The notes under the pieces were generated by a model, which saw only the letters and a list, made by a program, of their open reading frames with translations, was not told the origin of the DNA and ran no database searches. A stretch of DNA of 64,000 nucleotides, from assembly GCA_947258435.1 (NCBI GenBank), contig CAMYID010000004.1:1-64000 (forward strand). The letters are read 5' to 3'. This document shows, one piece after another, positions 45,282 through 54,581 of the stretch (position 1 is its first letter; every line of letters begins with the position of its first letter). The position numbers and the translations under genes are program-made. Source of the stretch: an uncultured Alphaproteobacteria bacterium (GTDB lineage: Bacteria > Pseudomonadota > Alphaproteobacteria > UBA11222).

Positions 45282-45893
45282 GTGGTCGGTCAGGATTTCT
45301 GGGTATTTGGCTATGGATCGCTGATGTGGCGTCCAGGCTTCGATAGTTTGGAATCCCGCCACGCCCGGATCTTTGGTTTTCACCGCTCTTTCTGTGTCTT
45401 GTCCCATGTTCACCGGGGCACCCCGGAAAAACCCGGGCTTGTTTTCGGGCTTGATCGCGGGGGGTCGTGCCATGGCATCGCCTTTCGTGTTGCGGCGGAC
45501 AGGGCTGAGGCTGTGCGCGACTATCTGATCGCGCGCGAACAGGTCACGCTTGTTTATCGCGAGTCGCAACTGCCGGTCTATCTGCGGGACGGGCAGCTTG
45601 TACGGGCCTTGTGCTTCACCGTTGATCACAGCCATCCGCAATATGCTGGCAAACTGGCTTTTGCCGATCAGGTTGCGCTGATCCGTCAGGGAATCGGGCA
45701 GAGCGGTGCAAATTGCGATTATCTGGCAGATACGGTGGCACATCTGCGCGGCATGGGCATTACCGACCGCGCCCTGCAGGCACTGCATCAGGCAGTTTCA
45801 GGGCAGCAGGCCAATGCAGGTATTCCGGGGAATGTCGGCAAGATAGGCAATAATGGCGGTGCTGGCGGTGCGCGCAGCCCTGTGTCAGACTAG
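45282..45893 (+). CDS. ChaC-family gamma-glutamylcyclotransferase
   Basis: 203-aa protein of the ChaC family with the glutamyl-binding motif FGYGSLMW at residues 9-16. It degrades glutathione to cysteinylglycine and 5-oxoproline. The start is GTG with a TAGGGA ribosome-binding site. An AT-rich upstream region holds an inverted repeat. The C-terminal 25 residues are Gly/Asn-rich and specific to this protein. Confidence 0.85.
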   Translation: MVGQDFWVFGYGSLMWRPGFDSLESRHARIFGFHRSFCVLSHVHRGTPEKPGLVFGLDRGGSCHGIAFRVAADRAEAVRDYLIAREQVTLVYRESQLPVYLRDGQLVRALCFTVDHSHPQYAGKLAFADQVALIRQGIGQSGANCDYLADTVAHLRGMGITDRALQALHQAVSGQQANAGIPGNVGKIGNNGGAGGARSPVSD

Positions 45894-45990
45894 GTCAGGC
45901 AGAAAACAAATCAAAAACGCTGGCCAGGCCGGGGCGACAGACGCGCCCGCACAGGGTTTGCCCTGAGGGCAAAAAAAGGGAGAGCAGGGA

Positions 45991-46755
45991 ATGGAACTCA
46001 ATCTGACGGGAAAGACCGCCATCGTCACCGGGGCGTCCAAGGGGATCGGCAAGGCGGTCGCTGAAGGGCTGGCGGCAGAAGGCTGCCATCTGCATATCGT
46101 CTCGCGCACCGCCGCGGATCTGGAAAAACTACGCGACGCCATTACCGGCCGGCATCAGGTCTCGGTGACGGTGCATGCGATGGACCTCAGCGATGGCGGC
46201 AATGCGAAAAAGCTGATTGCCGCCTGTCCCGATGCCGACATTCTGGTGAATAATGCCGGGGCAATCCCGGGGGGCAGCCTGACAAAGATCGCGGAAGAGC
46301 GCTGGCGCGAGGCGTGGGATCTGAAAGTGTTCGGCTATATCAATCTATGCCGCGAGATGTATCGGCACATGGCGGAGCGTCACGCGGGGGTGATCATCAA
46401 TATTATCGGTGTGGGCGGTGAAAAACCGACTGCGGGTTACATTGTCGGCAGTGCGGGCAATGCCAGCCTGATGGCTTTCACCCGGGGCCTTGGCGGCGGC
46501 AGTGCAGATGACGGAATCCGGGTTGTCGGCGTCAATCCCGGCATGATCGAAACCGAACGCCTGCGGTCGCTGACCGGCAGCCTTGCGGGGTCCGATCCCA
46601 AGGGACTTGAGCGGATGTTGCAGGCGCTGCCTTTCGGGCGTCCGGGTAAACCTGAGGAAGTTGCCGATCTTGTGACTTTCCTTGCGTCTGACAGGGCAAG
46701 CTATATCAGCGGCACGATTATCACGGTGGATGCAGGTGCTGCGCATCGCAACTGA
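45991..46755 (+). CDS. SDR-family oxidoreductase
   Basis: 254-aa short-chain dehydrogenase. It has the dinucleotide-binding motif TGASKGIGKAV and the structural NNAG motif. The catalytic Ser-Tyr-Lys triad is unusual: the region corresponding to YxxxK reads YIVGSAGNASLMAF, with no lysine at the expected position, so catalysis or identity is uncertain. Some SDRs of this subgroup act on fatty-acyl or hydroxyacyl substrates. It precedes a thioesterase. Confidence 0.8.
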   Translation: MELNLTGKTAIVTGASKGIGKAVAEGLAAEGCHLHIVSRTAADLEKLRDAITGRHQVSVTVHAMDLSDGGNAKKLIAACPDADILVNNAGAIPGGSLTKIAEERWREAWDLKVFGYINLCREMYRHMAERHAGVIINIIGVGGEKPTAGYIVGSAGNASLMAFTRGLGGGSADDGIRVVGVNPGMIETERLRSLTGSLAGSDPKGLERMLQALPFGRPGKPEEVADLVTFLASDRASYISGTIITVDAGAAHRN

Positions 46756-46857
46756 TCTGCAAACTCCGATTTGATCTGACGGCCATTTCCGCTATTAGCT
46801 TCCACTCTGCGTCCGGTTTCGGGACGGGCGGTCAAGTTGGAGTGGAAGTCGGCAGTT

Positions 46858-47283
46858 ATGACGGATCAGGAGATATTGGCGGTCCTGCAGCAGCGGGATC
46901 TCAAATTCATGCAATATCTGGGCGGCGGTATTGTTGGCGCGGACAAGCAAAAGCGGGAAGCAGTCATGGTTTTTGAACCCGGTGACGATCTGTGTCATTC
47001 GGGTAATGTCATCCAGGGCGGTTTTCTGACCGCGATGCTTGATGCGGCCATGGCGCATGCGGTGATGGTCGCCTCGGAAATGGCGCTGACCCCGCCGACC
47101 CTGGAACTGAAGATCAGCTTCCTTAAACCCGGTTTGCCCGGCCCGCACCGGGCGGTGGGCCGTGTGGTGCGGATGGGCAAGACTGTCGGCTTTCTGGAAG
47201 GGGAGCTTTATAATGTGGATGATGAACTGATCGCCAAATCTTCGGCGACGGCCCGGCTCGTTCCGGCTGCGCCCGCCAGCTAG
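46858..47283 (+). CDS. PaaI-type hotdog thioesterase
   Basis: 141-aa acyl-CoA thioesterase fold with the CHSGNVIQGGFLTAMLDAAMAHAV segment, which carries the active-site Asn/Gly/Asp region of PaaI-like proteins. I chose the ATG at 46858 (GGAAG ribosome-binding site) over an upstream frame start. It lies between an SDR and a small membrane protein near fatty-acid oxidation genes. Confidence 0.82.
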   Translation: MTDQEILAVLQQRDLKFMQYLGGGIVGADKQKREAVMVFEPGDDLCHSGNVIQGGFLTAMLDAAMAHAVMVASEMALTPPTLELKISFLKPGLPGPHRAVGRVVRMGKTVGFLEGELYNVDDELIAKSSATARLVPAAPAS

Positions 47284-47336
47284 CGTTTTTGCGGGACGGT
47301 CGGTACTAGGCGGTTTTTCTGGCAGGAGGTGCCGGC

Positions 47337-47537
47337 ATGGCAGAGTTTTTCGAAACGCTTATTCCCTTTGCGCTGGGCATTGTGCTTCTTATCCTGCTGG
47401 TGGGGATCTTCGTGATGTTCCGCGGCGGGCGCGTCAACAAGAGCTGGAGCAACCGGTTGATGCGCTGGCGGGTGGGGGCGCAGTTCGTGGCGATCTGCAT
47501 CATCATGGCGGCGTTGTATTTCGCGGGGCGCGGCTAA
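47337..47537 (+). CDS. HIG1-like twin-helix membrane protein
   Basis: 66-aa protein with two hydrophobic helices (PFALGIVLLILLVGIFVMF and FVAICIIMAALYFA) separated by a short basic loop. It matches the hypoxia-induced HIG1 or twin-transmembrane small protein family, thought to assist respiratory complexes. It lies 17 bases before the PduO-type adenosyltransferase. Confidence 0.8.
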   Translation: MAEFFETLIPFALGIVLLILLVGIFVMFRGGRVNKSWSNRLMRWRVGAQFVAICIIMAALYFAGRG

Positions 47538-47554
47538 GGGAAGAGGAGCAGGTC

Positions 47555-48148
47555 ATGGTTGTACTGAACAAGATCTATACGCGGACGGGTGATCAGGGCA
47601 GCACGGCCCTGGGTTCGGGTGCGCGGGTTGCCAAATTTGATCTGCGCGTCTGTGCCTATGGCACGGTTGATGAGACCAACGCGGCAATCGGCATTGCACG
47701 GCTTCATACCGACGCGGATGCCGATCAGGCTTTGGCCCGCATCCAGAACGATCTGTTTGACCTTGGTGCCGATCTTTGCCGGCCGCCGGCAGAACCTTCC
47801 GGGGGGGCGGAGCCGGCCGCGGCCGGTCAGGAAGAGACCGCCTTGCGCATTACCGATGTGCAGGTCGGGCGGCTTGAGGACGAAATCGATGCAATGAATG
47901 CGGCGCTTGCGCCCTTGCGCTCATTTGTCTTGCCCGGCGGAACACCGGCTGCGGCGCATCTGCATCTTGCGCGGACGATTTGCCGGCGGGCCGAGCGGCT
48001 GGCCGTAGAGCTTGCGGCGCAGGAAAATGTGGGATCGGCGGTGTTGCGCTATCTTAACAGATTGTCGGATTATTTGTTTGTCATGAGCCGCAAACTGAAT
48101 GATAACGGGGCGAAAGATACATTATGGCGGCCCGGTCAGCATCGTTGA
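47555..48148 (+). CDS. PduO-type cob(I)yrinic acid a,c-diamide adenosyltransferase
   Basis: 197-aa PduO/CobA2 adenosyltransferase with YTRTGDQGSTALGSGARV at the N-terminus and the conserved LRYLNRLSDYLFVMSRKLN near the C-terminus. It makes adenosylcobalamin, which the NrdJ ribonucleotide reductase in this window would need. Operon partner of the HIG1-like gene. Confidence 0.9.
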   Translation: MVVLNKIYTRTGDQGSTALGSGARVAKFDLRVCAYGTVDETNAAIGIARLHTDADADQALARIQNDLFDLGADLCRPPAEPSGGAEPAAAGQEETALRITDVQVGRLEDEIDAMNAALAPLRSFVLPGGTPAAAHLHLARTICRRAERLAVELAAQENVGSAVLRYLNRLSDYLFVMSRKLNDNGAKDTLWRPGQHR

Positions 48149-48326
48149 GCTGATTTTGCCAAGTGGTTGGAAAATGTTTTTCGTCCATTCGGTGACGATT
48201 CGTTGACACAGGCAAAGACGGAAATTAGTTTCCGCACCTGCGAAATAGGTTGCTGGGGCGCCTGAGCGTAATGATGCGACACATGGATCGCCCTGATCTG
48301 GATTATAAGATTTGGAGAAGAAATAG

Positions 48327-49076
48327 ATGAAAGTCCTCGTGCCCGTGAAACGGGTGGTCGACTATAACGTCAAGATCCGCGTAAAGCCGGACGGGTCGGG
48401 CGTTGATTTGGCCAACGTAAAGATGTCCATGAATCCGTTCGACGAAATCAGTGTCGAAGAAGCGGTGCGGATGAAGGAAGCGGGCACCGCCAGCGAAGTG
48501 ATCATCGTATCGATCGGGCCCGCCGGTGCGCAGGAAACGATCCGCACGGCACTGGCCATGGGCGGCGATCGCGGCATTCTGGTCAAGACCGATGCAGATG
48601 TCGAACCGCTGGCTGTTGCAAAAATTCTCAAGGCGATCACCGAGGAAGAGCAGGCCGATCTTGTCATTCTGGGCAAGCAGGCGATTGATGATGATTCAAA
48701 CCAGACCGGGCAGATGCTGGCGGCATTGCTGGGCCGGTCGCAGGCGACCTTCGCCAGCGAAGTCAAAATCGATGGCGACAAGCTGGAAGTCACCCGTGAG
48801 GTCGATGCGGGGCTGCAAGTGATCCGTGTGGCGATGCCGTCAGTCGTGACCGTCGATCTGCGGCTCAATGAGCCGCGCTATGCGTCGCTGCCCAATATTA
48901 TGAAAGCGCGCAAGAAGCCGATCGACGAAAAAGCGCCGGAAGATTACAGCGTCGATATCGCGCCGCGCCTGACGGTGCTCAAGACGACGGAACCGCCAGT
49001 GCGGACTGCCGGTATCAAAGTTGAATCCGTGCAGGAACTGGTCCAGAAGCTGCGCGACGAAGCGGGAGTGATTTGA
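48327..49076 (+). CDS. etfB: Electron transfer flavoprotein beta subunit
   Basis: 249-aa EtfB with the family start [20 protein letters not shown] and the AMP-binding region near [27 protein letters not shown]. It transfers electrons from acyl-CoA dehydrogenases to EtfD and ubiquinone. First gene of etfBA. A TTGACA element lies within the 178-base upstream gap. Confidence 0.96.
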   Translation: MKVLVPVKRVVDYNVKIRVKPDGSGVDLANVKMSMNPFDEISVEEAVRMKEAGTASEVIIVSIGPAGAQETIRTALAMGGDRGILVKTDADVEPLAVAKILKAITEEEQADLVILGKQAIDDDSNQTGQMLAALLGRSQATFASEVKIDGDKLEVTREVDAGLQVIRVAMPSVVTVDLRLNEPRYASLPNIMKARKKPIDEKAPEDYSVDIAPRLTVLKTTEPPVRTAGIKVESVQELVQKLRDEAGVI

Positions 49077-49078
49077 GC

Positions 49079-50020
49079 ATGGCAACCCTTGTAGTAGCTG
49101 ATCACGACAATGCGACGCTGGCCGATGTAACGCCGAAAGTCGTAACCGCCGCCAAAGATCTGGGTGATGAAATTCACGTTCTGGTTGCCGGTTCAGGCTG
49201 TAACGCGGTTGCCGAACAGGCAGCCAAGCTTGATGGTGTGGCCAAGGTGCTTGTTGCCGACGATGCGCAATATGCCAACGGGCTGGCGGAACCGCTGGCC
49301 GCGCTTGTAACCGGGCTGATGGATAGCCATGCCACGGTTATGGGCAGCGCCACCACGGTTGCCAAGAATTTCATGCCACGTGTGGCGATTGCGCTCGATG
49401 TTGCGCAGATCTCCGAAATCGTGGCGGTGGAATCGAGCGACACTTTCATTCGTCCCATCTATGCCGGTAATGCGATGCAGACCGTGCAAAGCAGTGATTC
49501 CAAGAAAGTGATCACGGTTCGGACGACTGCGTTTGCCGCCACGGGCGACGGAGGATCGGCCGCGATCGAGACGGTTTCGGCAGCCGAGAATCCCGGCCTG
49601 TCCGAATATGTCGAGGATCGGGTGTCGGAATCGGAACGTCCGCAGCTGACCTCCGCCAAGCGGATTATCTCCGGTGGTCGGGGCATGCAGTCGGCCGACA
49701 ACTTCCCGATGATCGAAAAGATCGCCGACAAGCTCGGTGCTGCGGTCGGTGCGTCGCGTGCCGCCGTTGACGCGGGTTTTGCACCCAACGATATGCAGGT
49801 CGGCCAGACCGGTAAGGTGGTTGCGCCGGAATTGTATATTGCCGTGGGTATTTCCGGTGCGATCCAGCATCTGGCCGGCATGAAAGATTCCAAGATTATT
49901 GTGGCCATCAATAAGGATGAAGAAGCGCCAATCTTCCAGGTCGCTGATTACGGTCTGGTTGCGGATCTGTTCAAGGCTGTGCCAGAACTTGAGGAAGAAT
50001 TGGGTAAAATAGGCCTTTAA
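49079..50020 (+). CDS. etfA: Electron transfer flavoprotein alpha subunit
   Basis: 313-aa EtfA with the FAD-binding C-terminal motif ([40 protein letters not shown]). The ATG at 49079 was preferred over an adjacent TTG. It overlaps closely with etfB, so the two are translationally coupled. Confidence 0.96.
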   Translation: MATLVVADHDNATLADVTPKVVTAAKDLGDEIHVLVAGSGCNAVAEQAAKLDGVAKVLVADDAQYANGLAEPLAALVTGLMDSHATVMGSATTVAKNFMPRVAIALDVAQISEIVAVESSDTFIRPIYAGNAMQTVQSSDSKKVITVRTTAFAATGDGGSAAIETVSAAENPGLSEYVEDRVSESERPQLTSAKRIISGGRGMQSADNFPMIEKIADKLGAAVGASRAAVDAGFAPNDMQVGQTGKVVAPELYIAVGISGAIQHLAGMKDSKIIVAINKDEEAPIFQVADYGLVADLFKAVPELEEELGKIGL

Positions 50021-50093
50021 GAGCCTGGCCCGGAATTCTGAGGGAAACGCGCGTGAGGGATATGGCCTTGTCAAATAAGAAGGTGATCCCAGC

Positions 50094-50969
50094 ATGACGA
50101 TTGAAAAGGTAGGTGTCATCGGAGCCGGCCAGATGGGCAACGGCATTGCACATGTCTGCGCTTTGGCCGGTTATGATGTATTGCTGCAGGATATCGATCC
50201 GGACAGTCTGAAAAAGGCGATCGATACGATCACCTATAATCTGACCCGTCAGGTCGCGCGCGGAATCATCAAAGACGAAGACAGGGACAAGGCGCTGCCC
50301 CGCATTGTCCCTGTCAACGATCTGGCATCATTTGCCGATGTCGATCTGGTTATCGAGGCCGCCACCGAAAAGGAAGAGGTGAAGCGGGCTATTTTCGAAA
50401 AATTATGTCCCGTACTGCAACAGGACGCATTGATATCGTCCAATACCTCGTCGATTTCGATCACCCGCCTTGCGGCGGCGACCGACCGGCCCGAGCAGTT
50501 TATCGGTCTGCATTTCATGAACCCGGTGCCGGTGATGAAGCTTGTCGAGCTTATCCGCGGTATCGCGACCGATGAGGAAACTTTCAAGACTGCCCGCGAA
50601 TTCACCAACCGGCTGGGCAAGACCACGACCAATGCCGAGGATTTCCCCGCCTTCATTGTGAATCGCATCCTGATGCCGATGATCAACGAAGCGGTCTACA
50701 CACTTTATGAGGGCGTCGGTAATGTCGAGGCGATCGACACTGCGATGCGGCTGGGTGCCAATCATCCGATGGGGCCGCTTGAGCTTGCTGACTTTATCGG
50801 GCTCGATACCTGCCTGTCGGTCATGCAGGTGCTTTATGAGGGGCTGGCCGATACCAAATACCGCCCCTGCCCCCTGCTTGTGAAATATGTCGAGGCCGGC
50901 TGGGTCGGCAAGAAGGCTGATCGCGGCTTTTACGATTACCGTGGCGATGTGCCGGTGCCGACGCGCTGA
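50094..50969 (+). CDS. 3-hydroxybutyryl-CoA dehydrogenase
   Basis: 291-aa enzyme with the NAD-binding motif GAGQMGNGIAHVCALAGYDVLLQDID, the substrate region SSNTSSISITRLAAATDRPEQFIGLHFMNPVPVMKLVE, and the C-terminal LGANHPMGPLELADFIGLDT. It oxidises (S)-3-hydroxyacyl-CoA, coupling to the neighbouring ETF in fatty-acid or butyrate metabolism. Confidence 0.92.
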   Translation: MTIEKVGVIGAGQMGNGIAHVCALAGYDVLLQDIDPDSLKKAIDTITYNLTRQVARGIIKDEDRDKALPRIVPVNDLASFADVDLVIEAATEKEEVKRAIFEKLCPVLQQDALISSNTSSISITRLAAATDRPEQFIGLHFMNPVPVMKLVELIRGIATDEETFKTAREFTNRLGKTTTNAEDFPAFIVNRILMPMINEAVYTLYEGVGNVEAIDTAMRLGANHPMGPLELADFIGLDTCLSVMQVLYEGLADTKYRPCPLLVKYVEAGWVGKKADRGFYDYRGDVPVPTR

Positions 50970-50973
50970 CCAG

Positions 50974-51016
50974 ACGCGGACTGCCCACTGACTACACGCG
51001 GACTGCCCCACTGACT
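50974..51016. repeat. Two-copy tandem repeat between hbd and tlpA-like gene
   Basis: ACGCGGACTGCCC(C)ACTGACT occurs twice nearly perfectly, with the second copy one base longer, in the convergent-gene spacer. Function unknown; similar in style to the 23-bp pair near 3300. Confidence 0.7.
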
Positions 51017-51064
51017 GCCGACCGGTGCGCTGCCGACGAGCGGCGGAGGGCCCGGCCTTCCGGC

Positions 51065-51649
51065 CTATCGTTTGTTGATATGGGCGATGATCAGGGCTTT
51101 TGCCTCCGGCGCGTCCCATTCAGCGGGGCCTGCGAGGCGCCCGATTTCGTCCCCTTTGCGGTTCAGCAACATCGTCGTGGGCAGGCCAAGCGCCCCTAAT
51201 GTGCGGGCGGACTTATTGCTGGGATCGATAAAGCTGTCCAGATGCTGCATCTCGATTTGCTCAAGGAAGGCGGATGCCTTGTCATAGCCTGACCGGTCGA
51301 GATTGATCAGAACCACCTCGAATTGCTCGCTTCCCAATTCAGCCTGCAACCGGTCGAGCGATGGCATTTCGCGGCGACAGGGCGCACACCAGCTGGCCCA
51401 GAAATTGACCAGAATGACTTTGCCGGCATATTCATCAAAGGCATGCGGATTGTCTGCGGCGTCGAAAAACTGCACATGCGGCAACGGTTTGGGTACAGCG
51501 CGTGTGACAAAATTCTTAACGGTGCCAACCCGTAATTGTGCTGCTGTGGGCTCATTTGCCAGGGCAGTGGCATTGCCAGCAACCGCAAGCATGCCGTATA
51601 CCGCCGCAACATGTCCGATCCGCTTCAGCAGCCGGTAGGGTTTGCGCAT
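51065..51649 (-). CDS. TlpA-like membrane-anchored thiol-disulfide oxidoreductase
   Basis: 194-aa protein. An N-terminal anchor or signal helix (IGHVAAVYGMLAVAGNATALA) precedes a thioredoxin fold with the active site WCAPC (in FWASWCAPCRREMP) and a cis-Pro region (LGLPTTMLL). It probably reduces disulfides in the periplasm, for example during cytochrome c maturation. It is divergent from argH. Confidence 0.88.
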   Translation of the reverse strand: MRKPYRLLKRIGHVAAVYGMLAVAGNATALANEPTAAQLRVGTVKNFVTRAVPKPLPHVQFFDAADNPHAFDEYAGKVILVNFWASWCAPCRREMPSLDRLQAELGSEQFEVVLINLDRSGYDKASAFLEQIEMQHLDSFIDPSNKSARTLGALGLPTTMLLNRKGDEIGRLAGPAEWDAPEAKALIIAHINKR

Positions 51650-51728
51650 TAAGTTAACTCCCTGTTCTGTGGCATTGTTCTGCTAGGTTGTTAAGTTCAG
51701 TTAATTGCTTGAAACGAGCCTGAAACCC

Positions 51729-53159
51729 ATGTCTTCCAAATCACCCTCAAAAGATGCGCAAGACCCGGCCGCCCTGCCTGCGGCGAATGCCTTGTGGGGG
51801 GGCCGTTTTGCGGCCGGTCCCGCAGATATCATGTCGCGCATCAATGCCTCGATCAATTTTGACCAGCGACTGTTCGCACAGGATATAGCCGGTTCCCGGG
51901 CGCATTGCGAGATGCTGGTCGCGCAAGGCATTATAAGCGCAGAAGATGGGGCACAAATATGTTCAGGGCTTGAAAAAATCCTTGCCGAAATCGAGGCGGG
52001 TGAATTTCAGTTCAGCGAGGCTCTGGAAGATATTCATATGAATATCGAATCGCGCCTGAGCGAAATGATCGGCCCGGCGGCGGGACGCTTGCATACCGCG
52101 CGTTCGCGCAACGATCAGGTGGCGACCGATTTCAGGCTCTGGACCCGTGATGCCATCGACGAGGTGATGGCGCAGCTGGCCGCGCTGCAGGGCATTCTGC
52201 TTGACAGGGCGGAGGAGGCGGCCGATGCGGTCATGCCCGGTTTTACGCATCTGCAAAGCGCGCAGCCGGTAACGTTCGGGCATCATCTGATGGCCTATTA
52301 CGAAATGTTCGGGCGCGATCTGAGCCGGTTCCGCGATGCGCGGGTGCGGCTGAATGAGTCGCCCCTGGGGTCAGCCGCGCTTGCAGGCACATCCTTCCCC
52401 ATCGACCGCATGGCCACTGCGGCCGCATTGGGGTTCGATCGGCCCACGCGCAACTCTCTTGATGCGGTGTCGGACCGGGATTTCGCGTTGGAATTTTTGT
52501 CGGCAGCGGCGATTTGCGCGACGCATCTGTCACGGATTGCGGAGGAAATCGTGATCTGGTCATCGGCGCAGTTCGGCTTTGTGACATTACCCGACAGCTT
52601 TTCTACCGGCTCCTCGATCATGCCGCAGAAGCGCAATCCGGATGCCGCTGAACTTGCGCGGGCCAAGGCTGGCCGCATTATCGGTGCGCTGAATGCGTTG
52701 CTGATCGTCATGAAGGGGCTGCCACTCGCCTATTCGAAGGATATGCAGGAAGATAAGGAGCAGCTGTTCGACGCCGCCGATAATCTGGCGCTTTGTCTGG
52801 CGGCGATGGGCGGCATGCTGGCGGAGTTGCATTTCAATCGGGAGAAGATGGCCGCAGCCGCCGGGCTTGGCTTCAGTACGGCCACCGATCTTGCGGACTG
52901 GCTGGTGCGCGAACTTAATCTGCCTTTCCGGCAGGCGCATCATGTGGTTGGTGAAATCGTCCAACTGGCCGAAACGCGCGGCGTCGGGCTTGAAGCATTA
53001 AGCTTGCAGGACTTGCAGTCGGTGGAAGCGCGCATCACCGATGCGGCGCGTGCAGTGCTGAATGTGCAGGCCTCTGTTGCCAGCCGTGTGAGTGTCGGGG
53101 GAACCGCCCCCCGGCAGGTGCGCGCGGCGATCGCTGCCGCGCGGCGGGGGGAAAGCTGA
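51729..53159 (+). CDS. argH: Argininosuccinate lyase ArgH
   Basis: 476-aa fumarase/aspartase-superfamily enzyme, last step of arginine synthesis. Motifs in order: [31 protein letters not shown], and the signature [13 protein letters not shown] trimmed an upstream TTG start to the ATG at 51729. It overlaps lptM by the TGATG arrangement. Confidence 0.96.
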   Translation: MSSKSPSKDAQDPAALPAANALWGGRFAAGPADIMSRINASINFDQRLFAQDIAGSRAHCEMLVAQGIISAEDGAQICSGLEKILAEIEAGEFQFSEALEDIHMNIESRLSEMIGPAAGRLHTARSRNDQVATDFRLWTRDAIDEVMAQLAALQGILLDRAEEAADAVMPGFTHLQSAQPVTFGHHLMAYYEMFGRDLSRFRDARVRLNESPLGSAALAGTSFPIDRMATAAALGFDRPTRNSLDAVSDRDFALEFLSAAAICATHLSRIAEEIVIWSSAQFGFVTLPDSFSTGSSIMPQKRNPDAAELARAKAGRIIGALNALLIVMKGLPLAYSKDMQEDKEQLFDAADNLALCLAAMGGMLAELHFNREKMAAAAGLGFSTATDLADWLVRELNLPFRQAHHVVGEIVQLAETRGVGLEALSLQDLQSVEARITDAARAVLNVQASVASRVSVGGTAPRQVRAAIAAARRGES

Positions 53160-53299
53160 TGCGGCGGATTTTGCAGATCGGTTTTGTTCTGCTGTTGCTG
53201 ATGCCGCTCGGCCTGTCGGCTTGCGGCAAGAAAGGCAGCCTCGAACCGCCGCCCGGCACGACCGAGGATGAACGCGTCAAGCGCGAGTGGGGTGGCTGA
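53159..53299 (+). CDS. lptM: LptM-like small lipoprotein
   Basis: 46-aa protein with a signal peptide ending in the lipobox LSAC, then a short charged tail starting GKKGSLEPPPG. It corresponds to the LptM/YifL-type lipoprotein commonly found between argH and lysA, which assists LptD maturation. The ATG shares an A with the argH stop (TGATG), and the TGA abuts the lysA start. Confidence 0.85.
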   Translation: MRRILQIGFVLLLLMPLGLSACGKKGSLEPPPGTTEDERVKREWGG

Positions 53300-54577
53300 A
53301 TGCACCACTTCACCTATCGCGACGGCGTGTTGCATGCCGAAGATGTATCGCTGGGCGAAATTGCCGCAGCGGTGGGTACGCCCTTTTACTGCTACGCCTC
53401 AGCTACGGTGGAGCGGCACTACAAGGTTTTTGCCGAAGCATTCGGCGCGCTTGATGCGCTGGTCTGCTATTCGGTCAAAGCAAACAGCAATCAGGCAATC
53501 ATCGCGACCCTGGCGCAATGCGGGGCGGGTGCCGACATTGTCAGTGCGGGCGAATTGCAGCGGGCGCTGAAGGCAGGTGTGCCCGCTGACAGAATCGTGT
53601 TTTCAGGTGTGGGTAAGACGCGTGCGGAAATCGCCCAGGCACTGATGGCGGGTATTCTTCAGTTCAATGTGGAATCAGAGCCGGAGATGCAGGCGCTGAG
53701 CGCGGTTGCTGTTGAACTTGACCGGACCGCGAATATCGCCATTCGGGTTAATCCCGATGTGGATGCAAAGACCCATGCGAAGATTTCAACCGGCAAGGCT
53801 GAGAACAAATTCGGCATTCCCCTGTCTGAGGCGCGCGCTGTCTATCGGCGCGCCGCACAATTGCCGGGTATCGAGATTGTCGGGATCGATGTGCATATCG
53901 GAAGCCAGCTCACAACGCTTGACCCGTTCCGCACGGCATTTCTGAAAACCCGCGAATTGGCGGCGGCGCTGCGCGCGGATGGTCATGCTATCAGGCAGCT
54001 CGATCTTGGGGGCGGGCTTGGTATTCCCTACATGCATTCCAACGAGAACCCGCCGCTGCCGGTGGATTATGGCGCGCTTGTGCAGGAGGTGTTCGGGGAT
54101 TTCGGGTGCCGTATTCTGCTGGAGCCGGGGCGGTTGGTTGTCGGCAATGCCGGTATTCTCGTTTGTCAGGTGATTTATGTGAAATCGGGGGAGAACAGGG
54201 AATTTGCGATTGTCGATGCGGCGATGAACGATTTGATCCGACCGACCCTTTACGATGCCTATCACGAAATCTGGCCGGTGGTTGAGCCCGCTCCGGCGGT
54301 TGCGGTTGTCGATTACGATATTGTCGGTCCGGTCTGCGAAACCGGCGACAGTTTTGCCACCGCAAGGCCCATGCCTGCATTGGCGCAGGGGGATATGCTG
54401 GCTATTCTGTCTGCGGGCGCTTACGGTGCGGTGCAGTCCGGAACCTATAACAGCCGCCCGCTTGTGCCCGAAATACTCGTCCGCGGCACCGAGTTTGCCG
54501 TGGTGCGCCCGCGTCAGACCATTGAGGCGCTGATCGGTCTGGACCGCTTGCCCGATTGGCTGAACAGGATGGAATAG
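53300..54577 (+). CDS. lysA: Diaminopimelate decarboxylase LysA
   Basis: 425-aa PLP-dependent decarboxylase, last step of lysine synthesis. The PLP lysine lies in YSVKANSN (about residue 59). HIGSQ and the GGGLGIPY and EPGRLVVGNAG motifs follow, with YDA(Y)HEI near the C-terminus. It is translationally adjacent to lptM. Confidence 0.96.
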   Translation: MHHFTYRDGVLHAEDVSLGEIAAAVGTPFYCYASATVERHYKVFAEAFGALDALVCYSVKANSNQAIIATLAQCGAGADIVSAGELQRALKAGVPADRIVFSGVGKTRAEIAQALMAGILQFNVESEPEMQALSAVAVELDRTANIAIRVNPDVDAKTHAKISTGKAENKFGIPLSEARAVYRRAAQLPGIEIVGIDVHIGSQLTTLDPFRTAFLKTRELAAALRADGHAIRQLDLGGGLGIPYMHSNENPPLPVDYGALVQEVFGDFGCRILLEPGRLVVGNAGILVCQVIYVKSGENREFAIVDAAMNDLIRPTLYDAYHEIWPVVEPAPAVAVVDYDIVGPVCETGDSFATARPMPALAQGDMLAILSAGAYGAVQSGTYNSRPLVPEILVRGTEFAVVRPRQTIEALIGLDRLPDWLNRME

Positions 54578-54581
54578 CGTC

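Noticed and set aside
51691-51704. TTAA-N6-TTAA between the tlpA-like gene and argH as a CtrA site
   Set aside because: Spacing is off by one and neither neighbour is a typical CtrA target.
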